Shown: positions 11,412 through 24,700 of the stretch, piece after piece
Layout of the letters: every line of letters begins with the position of its first letter
Numbering within the stretch: position 1 is the first letter of the stretch
Assembly: GCA_942486035.1 (NCBI GenBank)
Contig: CALNXK010000040.1
Location: forward strand, 2,913,001-2,977,000
DNA length: 64,000 nucleotides
Origin: Porites lobata
Lineage: Eukaryota; Cnidaria; Anthozoa; Scleractinia; Poritidae
Reading direction: 5' to 3'
Position numbers and translations under genes: made by a program
The notes under the pieces: generated by a model
The model's database searches: none
What the model was told of the DNA's origin: nothing
What the model saw: only the letters and a program-made list of their open reading frames with translations

Positions 11412-12162
11412 AAAACGAAAGTTGGCTTGAAAAATTTAGACAATCATTAAGGAAACCTTGTAAAAGGAGCCAATTTAGTTAAATAAAAACATGGAAAAAA
11501 AATTCTAATGCAGATCAAAATCAACCGACTTAGTTGCAATTTGCATATAATTTCTCATCACAACACTGTTTCGTTAATCATTTCTTTTTGCCGTTTAAAG
11601 GAAATTCCAAATCTGAAATTAAGTCCGTTGGCAACCTCCGATATTGCGAAATACGGGTTTATTACTGAGAGAGCGTAGTTAGCGAACTTTGATGTTTTCA
11701 GATCGCGGCCGTAAGATATAATTAGTTGTCAGTGTCAACAATTAATGTTTACAATTTTGATCAATATTGATTTAAAGGAGCCAGGCGCTAAGGTAGAGTT
11801 TTATTTCTGAATCGATTTTGCCAAGCTGCATTATTCCCCGGCATGACCCCTTCATCACGCAACATCGTCTTTTGAATAATGATACAAAAAGTTGTCACAA
11901 AAAGTCACGGTTTCACGCAGTACATGGTTGTCGGATAAAGTGCACGTGACAACCCCGAAAGGTATTGTGGGTGGTTTTGAGTTCACTGTTTTTCAAAGAA
12001 ATTTGAAAGAATGGCAGGAGAGGTCATGGACATATATCTGCGAGTGCTAAAGGAAAGCAACAAAAGTAGGTTCGACAACATCCCAATACCTTTTGGGATT
12101 GTCGCATGCACATTTTTTCCGAAACCTTTATCGAAATAGCTATAAACAACCCAGGCAAAAAC

Positions 12163-12355
12163 GATTTGCCACTTGCAAATCTCCCATAATGCAGTTTATT
12201 TGCCCCCAGAAATTTTGCATAACCTTTGTTTTCCATTTCTCCAGGTTATTACAGCCGTCCCAAGAGAAATTGAAAACAATGCTTATACAAAATTAAGGGG
12301 GAGGGGAGGGGGGCAAATAAGGTGCATTATAGGAGATGTGCAAGTGGCGAATGAG
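12163..12355. mobile_element. Palindromic MITE specific to the 12-kb duplicate
   Basis: The left end TTTGCCACTTGCAAATCTCC and right end GGAGATGTGCAAGTGGCGAA are inverted, with further inner pairing (CATAATGCA and TGCATTATA; TTTATTTGCCCCC and GGGGGCAAATAA). The equivalent point in the other copy, near 557, lacks it. A second imperfect palindrome (about 11925-12110, GGTTGTCGGATAAAGTGCA... and its counterpart) is also confined to this copy. Confidence 0.75.
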
Positions 12356-12629
12356 AATTAAATAAAATTTCGTGGCCCGCAATTGCAGCAGTTGTCTCTC
12401 CTCGCCCCTCGCGACGTTTCGAGCACTTGAGCTTTTATCTCTTTTAAAAACTCACGTTATTTCTAAACATAAATAACGATAGTTGGCCATTCCCGTCTTC
12501 ATGGCAAAAAAGCTCTTAAGCCCAACCCCCTTATGAGCCACCCTTCTCGCTCCTACTGTTTCTTTTACAAGCAAGTTTTGTGCAACACTGAAATAATAGA
12601 TAAATGCAAAACATGAGAGCTATCTACAT

Positions 12630-12635
12630 TTTATT
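12630..12635 (-). promoter_or_regulatory. Poly(A) signal of UBA3
   Basis: AATAAA on the minus strand about 155 nt past the UBA3 stop. The duplicate at 995-1000 carries the same signal. Confidence 0.5.
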
Positions 12636-12787
12636 CTAAAATTCTGACAGAACAATATACAACAAGGGAAAATTAGTGTGAGTGATATAAGTACCAATTT
12701 TCACCGCATCTCTCTGGTTGCAGTAGTTGATTTACAATAATTTTTAAGAAAAAAACTCTGGAATAAGTTCAGTTGTCAATGTTCTTA

Positions 12788-15700
12788 TCATTCCATGTCA
12801 GATGAAAAGTGTATTTTAACAATTAATGGTTTAGGTGTTGTGGCATCGGCTACTACAATCTCTTGACCGTCAACAAGTCCAATATCTGAAAGGATTGATA
12901 ACAAAGATGAAAGGAAAATAAATACAGTGTAAATTCTTTGAGCAACCACCTCCCCTTAGTATACAACCCACCCCTCTTCTAACACATGGCCGCGCGGAGA
13001 TACAAAATTCAGTCTCTTCGAGTGTTCTCAACACGAGAAGAGAAATTTCGTAGTTCCATGTAATGTTCTATTTACTATGTAAACACCAATGAATAACCAC
13101 ATCATTTCACTTTAACAGTTTTTGTACTGTGAAAGGCGCGATTTATTATGAAGCCATAGCAACGGTGATCTGTTCCCATGCGAAGATATCATGTTTTCGC
13201 GCAAAGGCTTCTCGTGTTGAAAAATATTTTACCCGTTCGCTGCACTCACTGGAGAAATATGTTTCAACACGTGAAGAGAAATTTCTTATCCTGTGCGGCC
13301 ATGTGGCACATATATATATCACACGCATTAGTTAAAGGACAAAATTATTGAGCGCTGATTGGCTGAGAGAGAGGAAAATATTGTTGTAATCAAGAGAGGG
13401 TCTGGAAATTGTGTGATTTCCTTAACTTAGATAACAATAGATACGGTCCCAAAGAAAATTTCGCCAAGATTTGCAAAATTAAATGAAACTGAATAAGATC
13501 GGTAAAGTTTGAAATAGTGCGAAAAGACTTTTAAATGACTTTATCGGTTTGTTGTCATCTAAAACTTTTACTACCATGGCAACGTGACGTAACGACTTCT
13601 CTTCTCCATTGGTCAGTCTCGGGTTATACATATCACTAGGGTACGAACCTCTACAGATGACCACCTCTTGTGTGCAACACAGCCATTTTAGGGGATTATA
13701 ACAGTTTAAAAAATGAAGAAAATAGTAATGGTTTTGTTTGGTTTTATTGAGCAATAGTTGGTTGGCATATTTATTACGCTCAACCACCCTATATTCTCCT
13801 TTGAGTTTGCTAAACCTTCTACAAAAAATATTAGAGTAAGGAAAAATCTGACAAACTGTGGTGGAATAATCATTCTTTTGGCAAACTCCTTCCAGGAACA
13901 ATGGGCAGATTAGTCTGTAGGGATGTCGCATCCAAGATGCATAAACCAGTACAGTACCTTTCAATCTCTTGGGTAGATTCTCTCTTGTTCTTTCCTCTAT
14001 AGACTTCACAGACTAAAAAACAGTTTGGGAAAAGGCACATTTAAAAGATTATGGAACCACACTGTGTGTGCTACAGACTGGTGAACCCCGTCATCACCAT
14101 GAAATGAGCAGCTGAAAATATTTAGAGTCTCTTTGTTCCAAGATTGCTGCAAGTATAAACCTACTAGTCATGTGCTCCTTTCACACACGTTTTTCCTAGG
14201 ACCGTTATCCTGCATTGCTGGCGCTCGGAAGTAATATAGGCGTAACAAAAACCAGAGCGCATGAGGGGGGTAGGCATGTTTTTGCCTTGTGCGCCATTCT
14301 TTCTTGCACTCATGTTACTTCTAAGCGCCTGATACACAGTCTATATGACCATATTTACCTGAACAAATTAAAGGGAAAAAAGCTACCCACAAGTAAAGGC
14401 TTTTATATCATCAATCATTGAAGGGAGAGTAAGGGTCAGTTTCGTAAACAAGATAAGACTAAGTGGCATGTTTTTCAACTGTTCTTAATCTAAAGGGTTT
14501 TATTGTGCCGTATCAAAAAATGTTACCCTAAGCTGAGTTATCTGTGATACTGTACAATAAAATCCCCCACAACAAAGAAAACGGCTGCAGAGAATAGTTG
14601 CTCTATACATACACTGTTTACAGGTAGCCATTAAAGACACCTGAAGGAGGTTCATGAGTTTATCCCTATATTAAGATATCTCCTTACAGATAACCCATCC
14701 AGCTCAAGGTTGGCCACACCACCAACATCTTCGTCCCCTACTCTTTTTGAACAGTGGTGTGCGTTCTTTTACATCACACAAGAAACAGACATGTGAAAGT
14801 GCTGCGAGATGGGACCTATGGTTTTTGTACTTATCTGAGAAGACTACAAAGTCTAACTGTTTGCAGATATCATTACAAAGGTAGCACTTTCTTCTCAATT
14901 ATTTTAACAAAGACCCTGAGTGTTGGTCCAGCCAGGGTTTGAAACCGTGACCTCCAACTCAGCAGACCAGCACTCTCCCAAACTAAGCTCATAAGCTTTC
15001 ATCTGTTTGTTGGTGAAAAATAATAACAACCTTAATAAAACAACCTACCTGCATATATAGGGTTTTGTTTTTGCCGTTAATCATGGTAGTGAGGCCAGGA
15101 GCTTTCAGTTGACTATTGGACAAAAAAAATAACGGCCTTCGTAAAACAAATAAACCACATAAATTAAAATGCATTTGAATATGCTTACAAGACAGTTACT
15201 TACTATGATGGAGTCTCCATAAGGAAGTCAATTACTGATTTAAGGGTGACATCCTTTGGGAATGTTAGAACTTGAGGTCGCTGACTGCAAGCTGCACAGT
15301 CATCCTTAAATACAATATTAGTGAGAGTGTATTGATCAGAGCCCATAACATTAATTTTTAAACAATCAAAGCTCCTATAAGCAACCACCCAAAATGTGAA
15401 GAGTTAGTGGTTGCTTATATTATAGGAGATGGTTGGTTACAAGGTTGAACTGCAGTGGCCTCTTCTACTTTTTTTTTTGCAGAGAATTATTACAGTTTAA
15501 CCTCTCTATAACAGCCACCTTGGGGTCAGAAAAAAGTGGCCACTGTGGAGAGGTTGAAACAAGAATGAATGTATGGACTGTCTGTCAAAAAAAAAATGGC
15601 TCCTGCAGAGAAGTGGCCGTTGTGGAGAGGTGACCATTAGTGGACATTCGACTGTACATGCAATTTCTGAGTTATGATAATGTGAAGTTACATTTCATCC

Positions 15701-18700
15701 TAAAAAGTTCTTCAGATACAAGTGGTTAAAAAAATGGAAAATCATAAAACCATCACCTCAAATGGTGGTAGTATTAGGTCATGAGAGGTGGTCATTAAGG
15801 AGAGATTCAAACTACAGAGCTATGACTGGCAAATTTTAGTGTTTTGAGGAAGCGGTTGCGTAAGATAGGTGGTCGCACATGCAGGTTTGACTGTACTTTA
15901 TTTTTGCCTTCTGCTCACTATGAAAAATAAACATTTTTGGACATTTATAACAAAACAACTGCAGGTGGATTTTTACAAAGAGGCAAGTTTATTTGCCACC
16001 ACTTAACAATAGTAAAATCAACTAACTGTAAAAAGTAAGACACGGCTGTTAAAATCTTGACTGAATTCCGGTATAGAACATGCATGCTTCAATATTACCT
16101 ATGGCTGAATTCATACTTGTGCTACAGTGTACACATTTTTACAATATAGAGTCAAAAAACAGAATTAACTATAATAGAAAAATCTTTTTTTTTTAATATA
16201 ATATTCTTACATACCTTTCTCTCAGCCTCAAAGGTATACGTGTACAATCCATCCGTGTCATTAAACACCATATAGTTGTTTAATGGATTGCAGCAGCTAT
16301 TCAAGAATAAAGACAGTTAATATTATATTATTTTAAAGATAATCTATGTACAAAAAGACTCATCTCTGCAGACATCTGCAATGTTCTCAAGGTTCCCAAA
16401 TATGTTCCAAAGGAAATGATGTTATTGTGCAAACATTTTCAACTCTGTTCACAATAATAAACTTTTAGCAAGAAAAACAATGAAACTGCATGTATGGTAC
16501 TGTGCAGAAATCTTACCGAAAGTGAGATTGCGAGACCACTACGACATGTATAAACCATGCCCTTCCCACCCCCTGGAATTCCAGAGATTTAACAGACCCT
16601 TACCTGGAGACCAGTTTGAAAACTTCCAGAGCACAAGCAGCTGGCATGACACAAATAACAAGAGAAAATTAGAGTCATTGACCAAAGAAGAGAGTCTCCT
16701 CCTTAATTTGGCTTACAACCTTCTGCACCCAAAGTAAACATTGCACAAAAATTACCAATCTCTTTTTCATACAGTCCTAAAAAATAAAACAGGAAGATTT
16801 GGAACTTTGGGATTTGATAATGTAGGGTTTGGAAATTTTTTCCTGTTAGAACACTAAGCTGCATTTTGTAAAACCTAACATTGACAAGACGTTTTTCATT
16901 TTTGGCTGAACACAAACTATCCACATTCTCCCACTAGCCATGTGGAGCATAGATATTATGACCTCACCTTGATGCTTTCCCTTTTCCTATCTGCCATGGG
17001 GAGTTCATATTTGAGAAAATCTGGACCCTCTGTATGGCACTTTTTAAAACATATGTCCAGGATTGGAATTAGCCAATTAAAAATTTCAAGATTACAGGAT
17101 TGAAGGAAAAGTTTGTTCCAAATGATGGGATTGACTAACCATACTGGAAGGCTCAAGGAACAAATAAAAAGAACAGAAAGCATATTTACCAGCAATTACA
17201 GCATTGGTGGAGGCCACAGCAGGGATGATGTGTTTGACGACACCTTAATAAGATGACAAATTTATTAGACAACAAAGTAGTTGTGCAAATTATCAAAATT
17301 ATGGCAAATTGTCACTAATTGAAATTACCTTGTGTAAGCCGGTAGGTGACTCCCTGAATGTTAAAGCTGTCAGCTCTTTCTTTTGCTTTGTCATAAATCC
17401 ACTGAACATGAGCTGGATCATCTCCATCAACAGGAACTCCCTCTGAAAAAATAATCATGAATGTATCTGCTATAAAAATGGTGGGATTTTCAAGAGCCCC
17501 TTACAGATACCAGAACTTACTTTGAGGTTGTGGCTTTAATTCATTTTAACCCCAAGAGGTATAAAAATTCAGTTGAGTAACAAAATAGGCCCCTACATTT
17601 TTTAGTTCAATACCTGTATAGATAGATCCCTAAAAGGTACCGTAAAATTCCAAAAATAAGCCCCTCCATGTATAAGCCCCTCCAAATATAAGCCCCCCCA
17701 AACTCGTAACGCAAAAAACCCTCCGTTAAATTGCCCCTCCAAAATTAATATAAGCCCCCTGGGGGGCTTGTACTTGGAAATTGCCCTCAAATACAAAGTA
17801 AAACAAAGAAAAACGGTAAATTTACTACCCAGAATAAGGCTAGCCTAATTGATGTTTAAGCGCAAATTTCCCTAATAAGCCCCTCCAAAAATAAGCCCCC
17901 CAAAAAGGGCCTTTGAAAAATATAAGCCCCGGGGCTTATTTTCGGAATTTTACAGTACTTTCACAGCTCTATAATAAGAAACAATAATTGAAACATTTTA
18001 TCGTTTTTTACTTGGGAATTAATCTTGGGTAGCCTGCAGCTTTATAGTCTTTATAGTTTTTGTTCTATCAATAATGGACTAAAAGTATGAAAATAAAGAT
18101 TCCAACAATCATAGAGGATTACTTCAGTTTAACTATCTAGCTGAATAAAATCAGTGATTGTTTGTAATGGCAAAGTGTTTGAAAGTTGATGGTTTCTGTA
18201 GCACAGCAAAATGAAAATGCAAATGGCATGCAAAGTTAAGGACTGATGAAAATACTGTACATACCTCCAAAAGGATGTTCTTGAGGCCATACTAACACCT
18301 TGGCATATTCTACACAGTGTTCTGGTAGTCGAGGGGTGTGTGCTATGGTGCATAATGGAAAATTAACCTGGCAAGAAAACACATGTACAGGATGTCGATC
18401 AGCCATAAAGCAAACTAAGCAAGGAAACTATCTACAACTATCGAACAAGTCAAGAAAAGTCTTACCTGTGGTGGGTAGAGGTCAAGTGTACACTCTATAC
18501 AAGCTGTTAGTCCAGGAATGATGACACGAGCATTGCCTTTAAAGCCTACAATCCAAACAAAATATTACTGTTAACTCTCTGCAAGCCTGCCATCCTGAGG
18601 ATCCGCTTTGTGCCTCAGAGAAGTGTGACCTTGGTATGGTATAGGAGGTTCTTGAAGAGGTTTCATACACTAAGCATCTAACGGGTCCTTGTTGATCCGC

Positions 18701-21700
18701 TGACCATTTTCTGGGTCAGCCATATTGTTTTTCTTGAACATTCAGTTCGCATATTAACTGGTGGCCAGTGGACGTTAATTCACTGTAAGTTCATTCCCAC
18801 TACATTTTTTCTTTAGACACTATCCCTTTTTCTTTTTAGTTTATCTAGTCCTCATTTTGATATTTTATTGTATTTTTGCTTTGTTATCGTTTTAGGACTC
18901 ATTCATCGTTGTGACAATAAAATCTGTTATCAACAAGGAGGTTATTTCTTCCATTCTCTTACAGTGATGGGTGACATTCCTTTGAAATCCCATAATTAGC
19001 CCAGCATTTGAGGCAATCTTGTCTTTCCTAGAAGATATCTGATAAAACACAATTCACCTTAGACTTACCCTCTGTGCCTCCATCCACCACAGGGATAACA
19101 CTTGTTTGGTCCAATGTCCCATCCTCATCATATTCTAATAAACTAAGCTACAACAAAACAAATCTCTCTTGATGAATTTGGCATGATAATGGCACAATAT
19201 TGGTTTTCTCTCTGTTACTCTCTTCCATGCACTTTCCTAGAAACTTTTAAGATCACAGAATCACAGAATAAAGGCAAGGCAAAAATGTGAAAAACTTTGC
19301 AGTAGAGTAATCCACTAAAGTGCAACTGCGCCATTTACAGGGTGTGCAATAACATGTACATTTACTGTCCATTATGTATACTGTCCAATAACCATTATTA
19401 TTATTCATTCAAAATATTTCCCCGTTTCTGATTGGGTAAAAAAACCACACGCATAATTCAAAATAACCAGCAGCTCAACTGTCATATTGAACTGTCATAT
19501 TGAACCATTGACCGAGGAAACCTGGGGATGAGGTTGAGTTGTTTTGGTTGTTTGAACAAAATGGCGGAACTGTCTGGCGAACATTGTACTCGTTTCACGG
19601 TGAAATATTGTCTAAAAACATAGCAAGAACAGCGAGAAGTCAACTTGACGGACAACATCTGCTATTTGGAGTATATTTGCAGACCTGAGCAGACCTTTAT
19701 GTACTATTTCCCGCAAAAGGTGCACTATTGATGTGAACTTAACATCGACTGAGGTAAGCATTTTTAGCTTGTTTTTAAAGTTGGAATTATTTTGAATGAA
19801 TAATAAAGCAATATTGAATTTGGCTATCGCAGGATATGAAGAATTCTGCAGATCTTGGAGGGTGCTATCCACCTCCGCCTTCAGCCTCGGCGGATAACAC
19901 TCGATCTCTTTGATCTGCAGAATTCTTCATATCCTACTCAGCCTCATTCAATAATTGCTAAATAATGTGGAAGGTTGTAAAAGTTCTGATTATAGCTGTT
20001 TAATACATACCACCATTCCATTAATCCATCTTCTGGCTACAATGGAATCTAATCCGCACACAATGAGATGAAATCCTGGCAAATACATCACAGTGAGCAA
20101 AGTTATGTCACTGAATTGAAATGTGAAAAAAATATGAAAGTGTCATGTCTTACAACAGAATTTATTAACTTTCATGCTTTTTAAACTACATTTTGTACCA
20201 ACATTTTGTACCAACCTCTATAAAAATCTGCATCATAATCTTGAATCTTTTTGAAATGGCTGTACAATTTCTGTCAAGGATTGTGGAACCCTTTTTGAAG
20301 GTTACAGGTACAGAAAGTTACAGTGAACACAACTTACAATAATTCAAATTTTGCTTTCAAAAACATCATGCTTTCCTGATTAGGATACGGTGTAACATTG
20401 CAGCCTGCGACACGGCTATTGACAAATTCCGCAGCCACTACAGCTTTTTCTCTACCAATATCTTTCGGTCTGCAAAGTGACAAAATATATTACAATCTAA
20501 TATAAATTATTATCTACCATTAATACGTGCACCTAAGTTTTATGACAGACCCCAGTAGAACTTCCGAATCTCACACACCAGAAGCATTTCAAACTACAAG
20601 AAATAAAACTGTTATTTGTGACCTTATTTAGGAAAAGGGGGATTAAGGTGAATAACAAAAAAACGTGTTTTCTATCGTTTTAAACGTAAACGTGTTAAAA
20701 CATCGTTTAAACGTATTTAAACAACGTTTAAACACACAAAACACGCGTGCGAAAGATTTTTATGTCGAAAGAGCTTTATACAAACGACGCGTTTAAACGC
20801 TGTTAATTTACCTCAAATGAGCGCATAATTACATGGACACTTGCTTCATTATTGGGTGTCATCCGGGGTTACTCTGATTTATTTGAAGCAATGCAGCTCG
20901 ACAAACCATCGAAAACTTAATTCAAGGACTCGGAACGGAGAGGAAATGCGGGATCGAAAGTCCAACCAAATATGGCGGAGTTCTTCGAGGAAGAAAACAA
21001 AACACTAAATACTCGGTGACTCAGTACGTAAATCATGAGCATAAACTTCAGCTGAAGTGAGGAATGTACGAATGAATATTACATGATGGAGCGATAAACA
21101 GCGCTGTAGCAGCGGTGCAGAAAATTCCCGAATCACGATCTGGGCTGCAAAGTGGCTTCGAAAAGATAAAATGTTGTTACCGGTAATGGCCTACCACTCG
21201 TCAGTACAAAAAAAAACGAATTGCAGACTTCAATAATGCAATAATCATGAGACATGGTAGAGGAGTTGACAAGGCCTTAGTACAGTAACGGTGTAAAAAC
21301 CACAAGAAAGTCAAAATGCAACTGATACTTTTAATCCACGCGTACACGTTACAAAAGCACGTGACATAACAAATCTGCAACAGTCTCGCTTTGTAAATAT
21401 TCAGCAATCACGGTCACTCATCTAAATGTAAGAACATGCATTAACATGCAGACAATGAAGTTTATCTTTTTTAAAAATAAAGAGAATAAGAGCGATTGTG
21501 CTACATAACGTTTGCACGGACACAAACCAAATGATTTTCGATTCGCTGCAACAGCGTAAGCCTGACATCGCTCACCTTGACGTTTTTTCCATGATCCACG
21601 ATCTGCTACACTTTTTTCATGAAGGAATTCAACCCAATTTTACTTTGGTCGTCGTTAAATTTTACAAAGGACTAAGGAACGTACATTATCGTGAACGTTT

Positions 21701-24700
21701 TAATCTTGTAAGTGCATGCGTACCCCAGCTAAGATTCTTGTATCTGTGTTGCTTGCTTTGGTTCGATTCGTCGGTACTTTATAGCGTAGAATTCACTGTA
21801 CAGTGTCGTTGTTTACAAATACCTTTGAGCTGTTCCATCCAAAAACATCAACAGAACTTCCATCTCGAAACAGAACTAGATGCAAAAAACTTACAATGTA
21901 TGAATGTTTGCGCCCTTCATTCAACGGTGGAAAATGTTTGCCTAGATATGTAATGGGATCTCCTGCAAAGGTGCCGACCAATTAGATTACAGCCTAGGAT
22001 GTCTCAAGGGAATTAGCGATAACATTCCCACACTCGCCAGTCACGGAATGAAATTTATTGAAACCTTGATTCATAACACATAGAATTTGGAGGTTTATTC
22101 AATAAGTGATCTTCCCTGCGCACAAGCTTACTCACATTCCTTAGAGGTACAGTCAAAGTTTTCTCGTTATAAAAGCGGGCGAAAAGCTGATATTTTCTGT
22201 TGTTACGGGGCGAGCGTCACGACATCGTGACCAGTGACCCTGAATGCGAAAATACATGACGAAGGCTTGCGCCATTATTTCTTCGATTCTGCTTCGCTTC
22301 TGGCGACGTGCTTTTGTCGCCAAAAATTCCGAAGAGGAAAAACGAAGGAGTCGAATGTGAAGGTTTTAAAGAGCATAAAAAGATTAAAACAAGCTTGAGA
22401 AAAAGGATTGACCAGCCTGTTGGTGAAGCCCGATATGCCGATAGAAACATTTTGAAGCGTCGTTAGGTAGTTTGCGTTTCTTTGAGCAATATTGTTGGCT
22501 ATTGTATTCAACATGAAAACTACAGAATCCGTAGGCTCAAATTCGACTGCTTGCTCCACTCTTAGGAAGACTCGAAAAGCGCATCTTCTTTCCTGCGTGT
22601 GCTAATTATTTGGTTGCTCCCGTTGATAGCACGACATTCTTGCACTGCAAGTGGGCTAAGTCGGTGTACATGAGGCGCTCACAGAAAAAACGATATTATA
22701 GACGGAATGTGATGATTACTGCAATACAATTTTTTACCCATCTGCTGTGTAGAAAGGAAAGGCAAAAGGTAAGTTGCTGGTGAATTGATCATTTTGACAC
22801 AGTGAGTTGGAAGACATTCACCCTAATCTTCGCATTTCATATAATAAAACACTGGTAATTTATTCATTCAAATACAACTAAATTAGCTTACTTTCCATCA
22901 TACGAAATGCAATATTGAAGTGCAACAGAGCCGGTTGTTTAAACGCATTAAAAATCTGTTTAAACGCATACAAAATGCGTTTCCACGCTTTTCGACGAAG
23001 CCGATTAAACGCGTTAGAACGCTGTTTTCTAAATTCACCTTAATGGGCGATTCCAGAAAATATCCATACCATACCACGGACGGCTTTTAGGATTTCCGAA
23101 GGGGAGGGGGGGTTCACGATTATGGAATTCTGAGGGCATGGGGGGGTATTTACGATTGGAAATCCGAAGGCATGGCGGAATTCCACAGGTGGGATTTCTG
23201 GAGTAGAAAGTGTAGAGTGAGTTCCTTGCAAACGCTATTGTTGTGGACTTTTGTAGTTCGTAAATAAACCACGAACGTATGACCGCGGAAGCAGAAGACA
23301 AGCATCGAAAGATCAGACACGTGTTTACGCTCATAACTTATAGAAGTGAACAGTAAAACGTGGGTTTCACATTAACCTTGATGAATTTCTTGTCACATGA
23401 AAAAAAAAACGGAATATGTATCTTACTGCTTGCAAGTTTCGTGTTACTCCAGTCCGATGAACAGTAAAAAAACTCGCACCAGTCGCTGGCTTCCAAGGAA
23501 CGCCTGTCAGATTAGAACACTTTTCGTGCACACTTCATGACGTATAAAAGGACGCAACACGCCTCGACGGTGTATTTGACCACCGAAAGATTTTAACGGT
23601 CAGAATTTGAGCTATTTTGCTTTGTAAACGTCAAAACAGCACAAGAAAACAAAGAGGAGTAAAATTGCCGTTAGTGGTGTTTATTTTTATTGCCAAATTC
23701 GGACCTAAAAAGGGGTTTTTTGCACAGCCTGTCTACTAGCGGTAGGTTAGAGTCTGAAAGCTTGTCGCCTGGCGCCGCTAGATCACAGCCTTGAGGAGGC
23801 ATAAAGTCATGTTCGTTTGTTCATATAGGCGTTGCTAAGTTGAAAATGTACTTCCAAAAAACGGAAATTCTGAAGGGGAGGGGGGGTTCACGATTATGGA
23901 ATTCTGAGGGCATGGGGGGGTAACGCATTTTGGAATTTCCGAAGGCAAGGGGGGGATAAAACATGGAAGCCGTCCGTGGTTGGGTATGGATATTTTCTGG
24001 AATTGCCCAATCCCCCTTTTCCCAAATAGGGTCACATTTCTTGTACAGTTACTAAGACAGTCACAGGAATACTAACACAGACCACAAACACAGGACCACC
24101 AACAGGGGAAGAGAAGGGCATTCATAATGTAATTCTGACATTGGATACATATATCATATAATATTATGCAACATTAAGTAGAACTGGATTTTTATTAATA
24201 TACCTGAAAAGAAACTGCCTATTTAAATTTGATACATCTATGGTGTCCATATCAATAACATCTATGTTCCTAAATCCACTTAGTGCCTGGAGAGTTAAAA
24301 ACAGACATTGAGTCAAATTTTAAGTATACATGCCAACTTTACAATATATCACAAACAAGGTTGTTCCAACCAGCAATAGTATTATTTGTTAGTAATAACT
24401 TATTTTAACCTGGATTTTTCAAACATCCAAAAAAAGGTTCTAAAAAAATCTCATAAGAACATGTTTGAATAATGTTATGTTTTTGAGCATCAAAATGTTA
24501 TAATAGGGAAAAAATTAAGACGGACTCCATCAGGAAATTGAGTAATTTTAATTTTCAGTGGACAAAAGCCTTGTACCAGAACAATTTAAAGAATATTTGC
24601 ATTTGTTTAAACATTCTTCAAGGGCTGAAGATGTAATTAGTCATCTGTAAATAACACCAAAGAAAATGTCTGATGGAAGCCCAAGAAAATGAATGTCAAA

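Larger units (their letters stand above)
11725..14122 (-). repeat. Parental partner of the UBA3 3'-end segmental duplication
   Basis: This is the homologous partner of about 270-2675 and contains the functional last two exons of UBA3. Two palindromic inserts are present here but absent from the other copy: about 11925-12110, and 12163-12355. The collagen gene separates the two copies. Confidence 0.8.

Noticed and set aside
13479..14009. A 176-codon frame continuing past the UBA3 exon, suggesting a frameshifted gene end
   Set aside because: The exon ends at a good donor (G|GTACTG, 13958) and the true terminal exon at 12885-12788 completes the ubiquitin-fold domain in frame.
14925..14995. Possible functional tRNA gene
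   Set aside because: Only B-box-like and arm-like words remain; a complete cloverleaf cannot be formed, so it is listed as a possible SINE remnant.
16480..16737. Plus-strand frame of 85 codons in a UBA3 intron
   Set aside because: No domain or flanking splice signals fitting a gene; probably chance or repeat-derived.
20341..20388. Extension of the UBA3 exon past 20389 (PYPNQESMMFLK...)
   Set aside because: A donor GTATCC after ACACC joins perfectly to the exon at 20259-20216 and restores the conserved HFKKIQDYDADFYR block.
21498..22559. Frames inside the 2.4-kb TTAA element as a transposase
   Set aside because: I see no DDD/DDE-type catalytic pattern or zinc-binding C-terminus; they are too short and unrecognisable.
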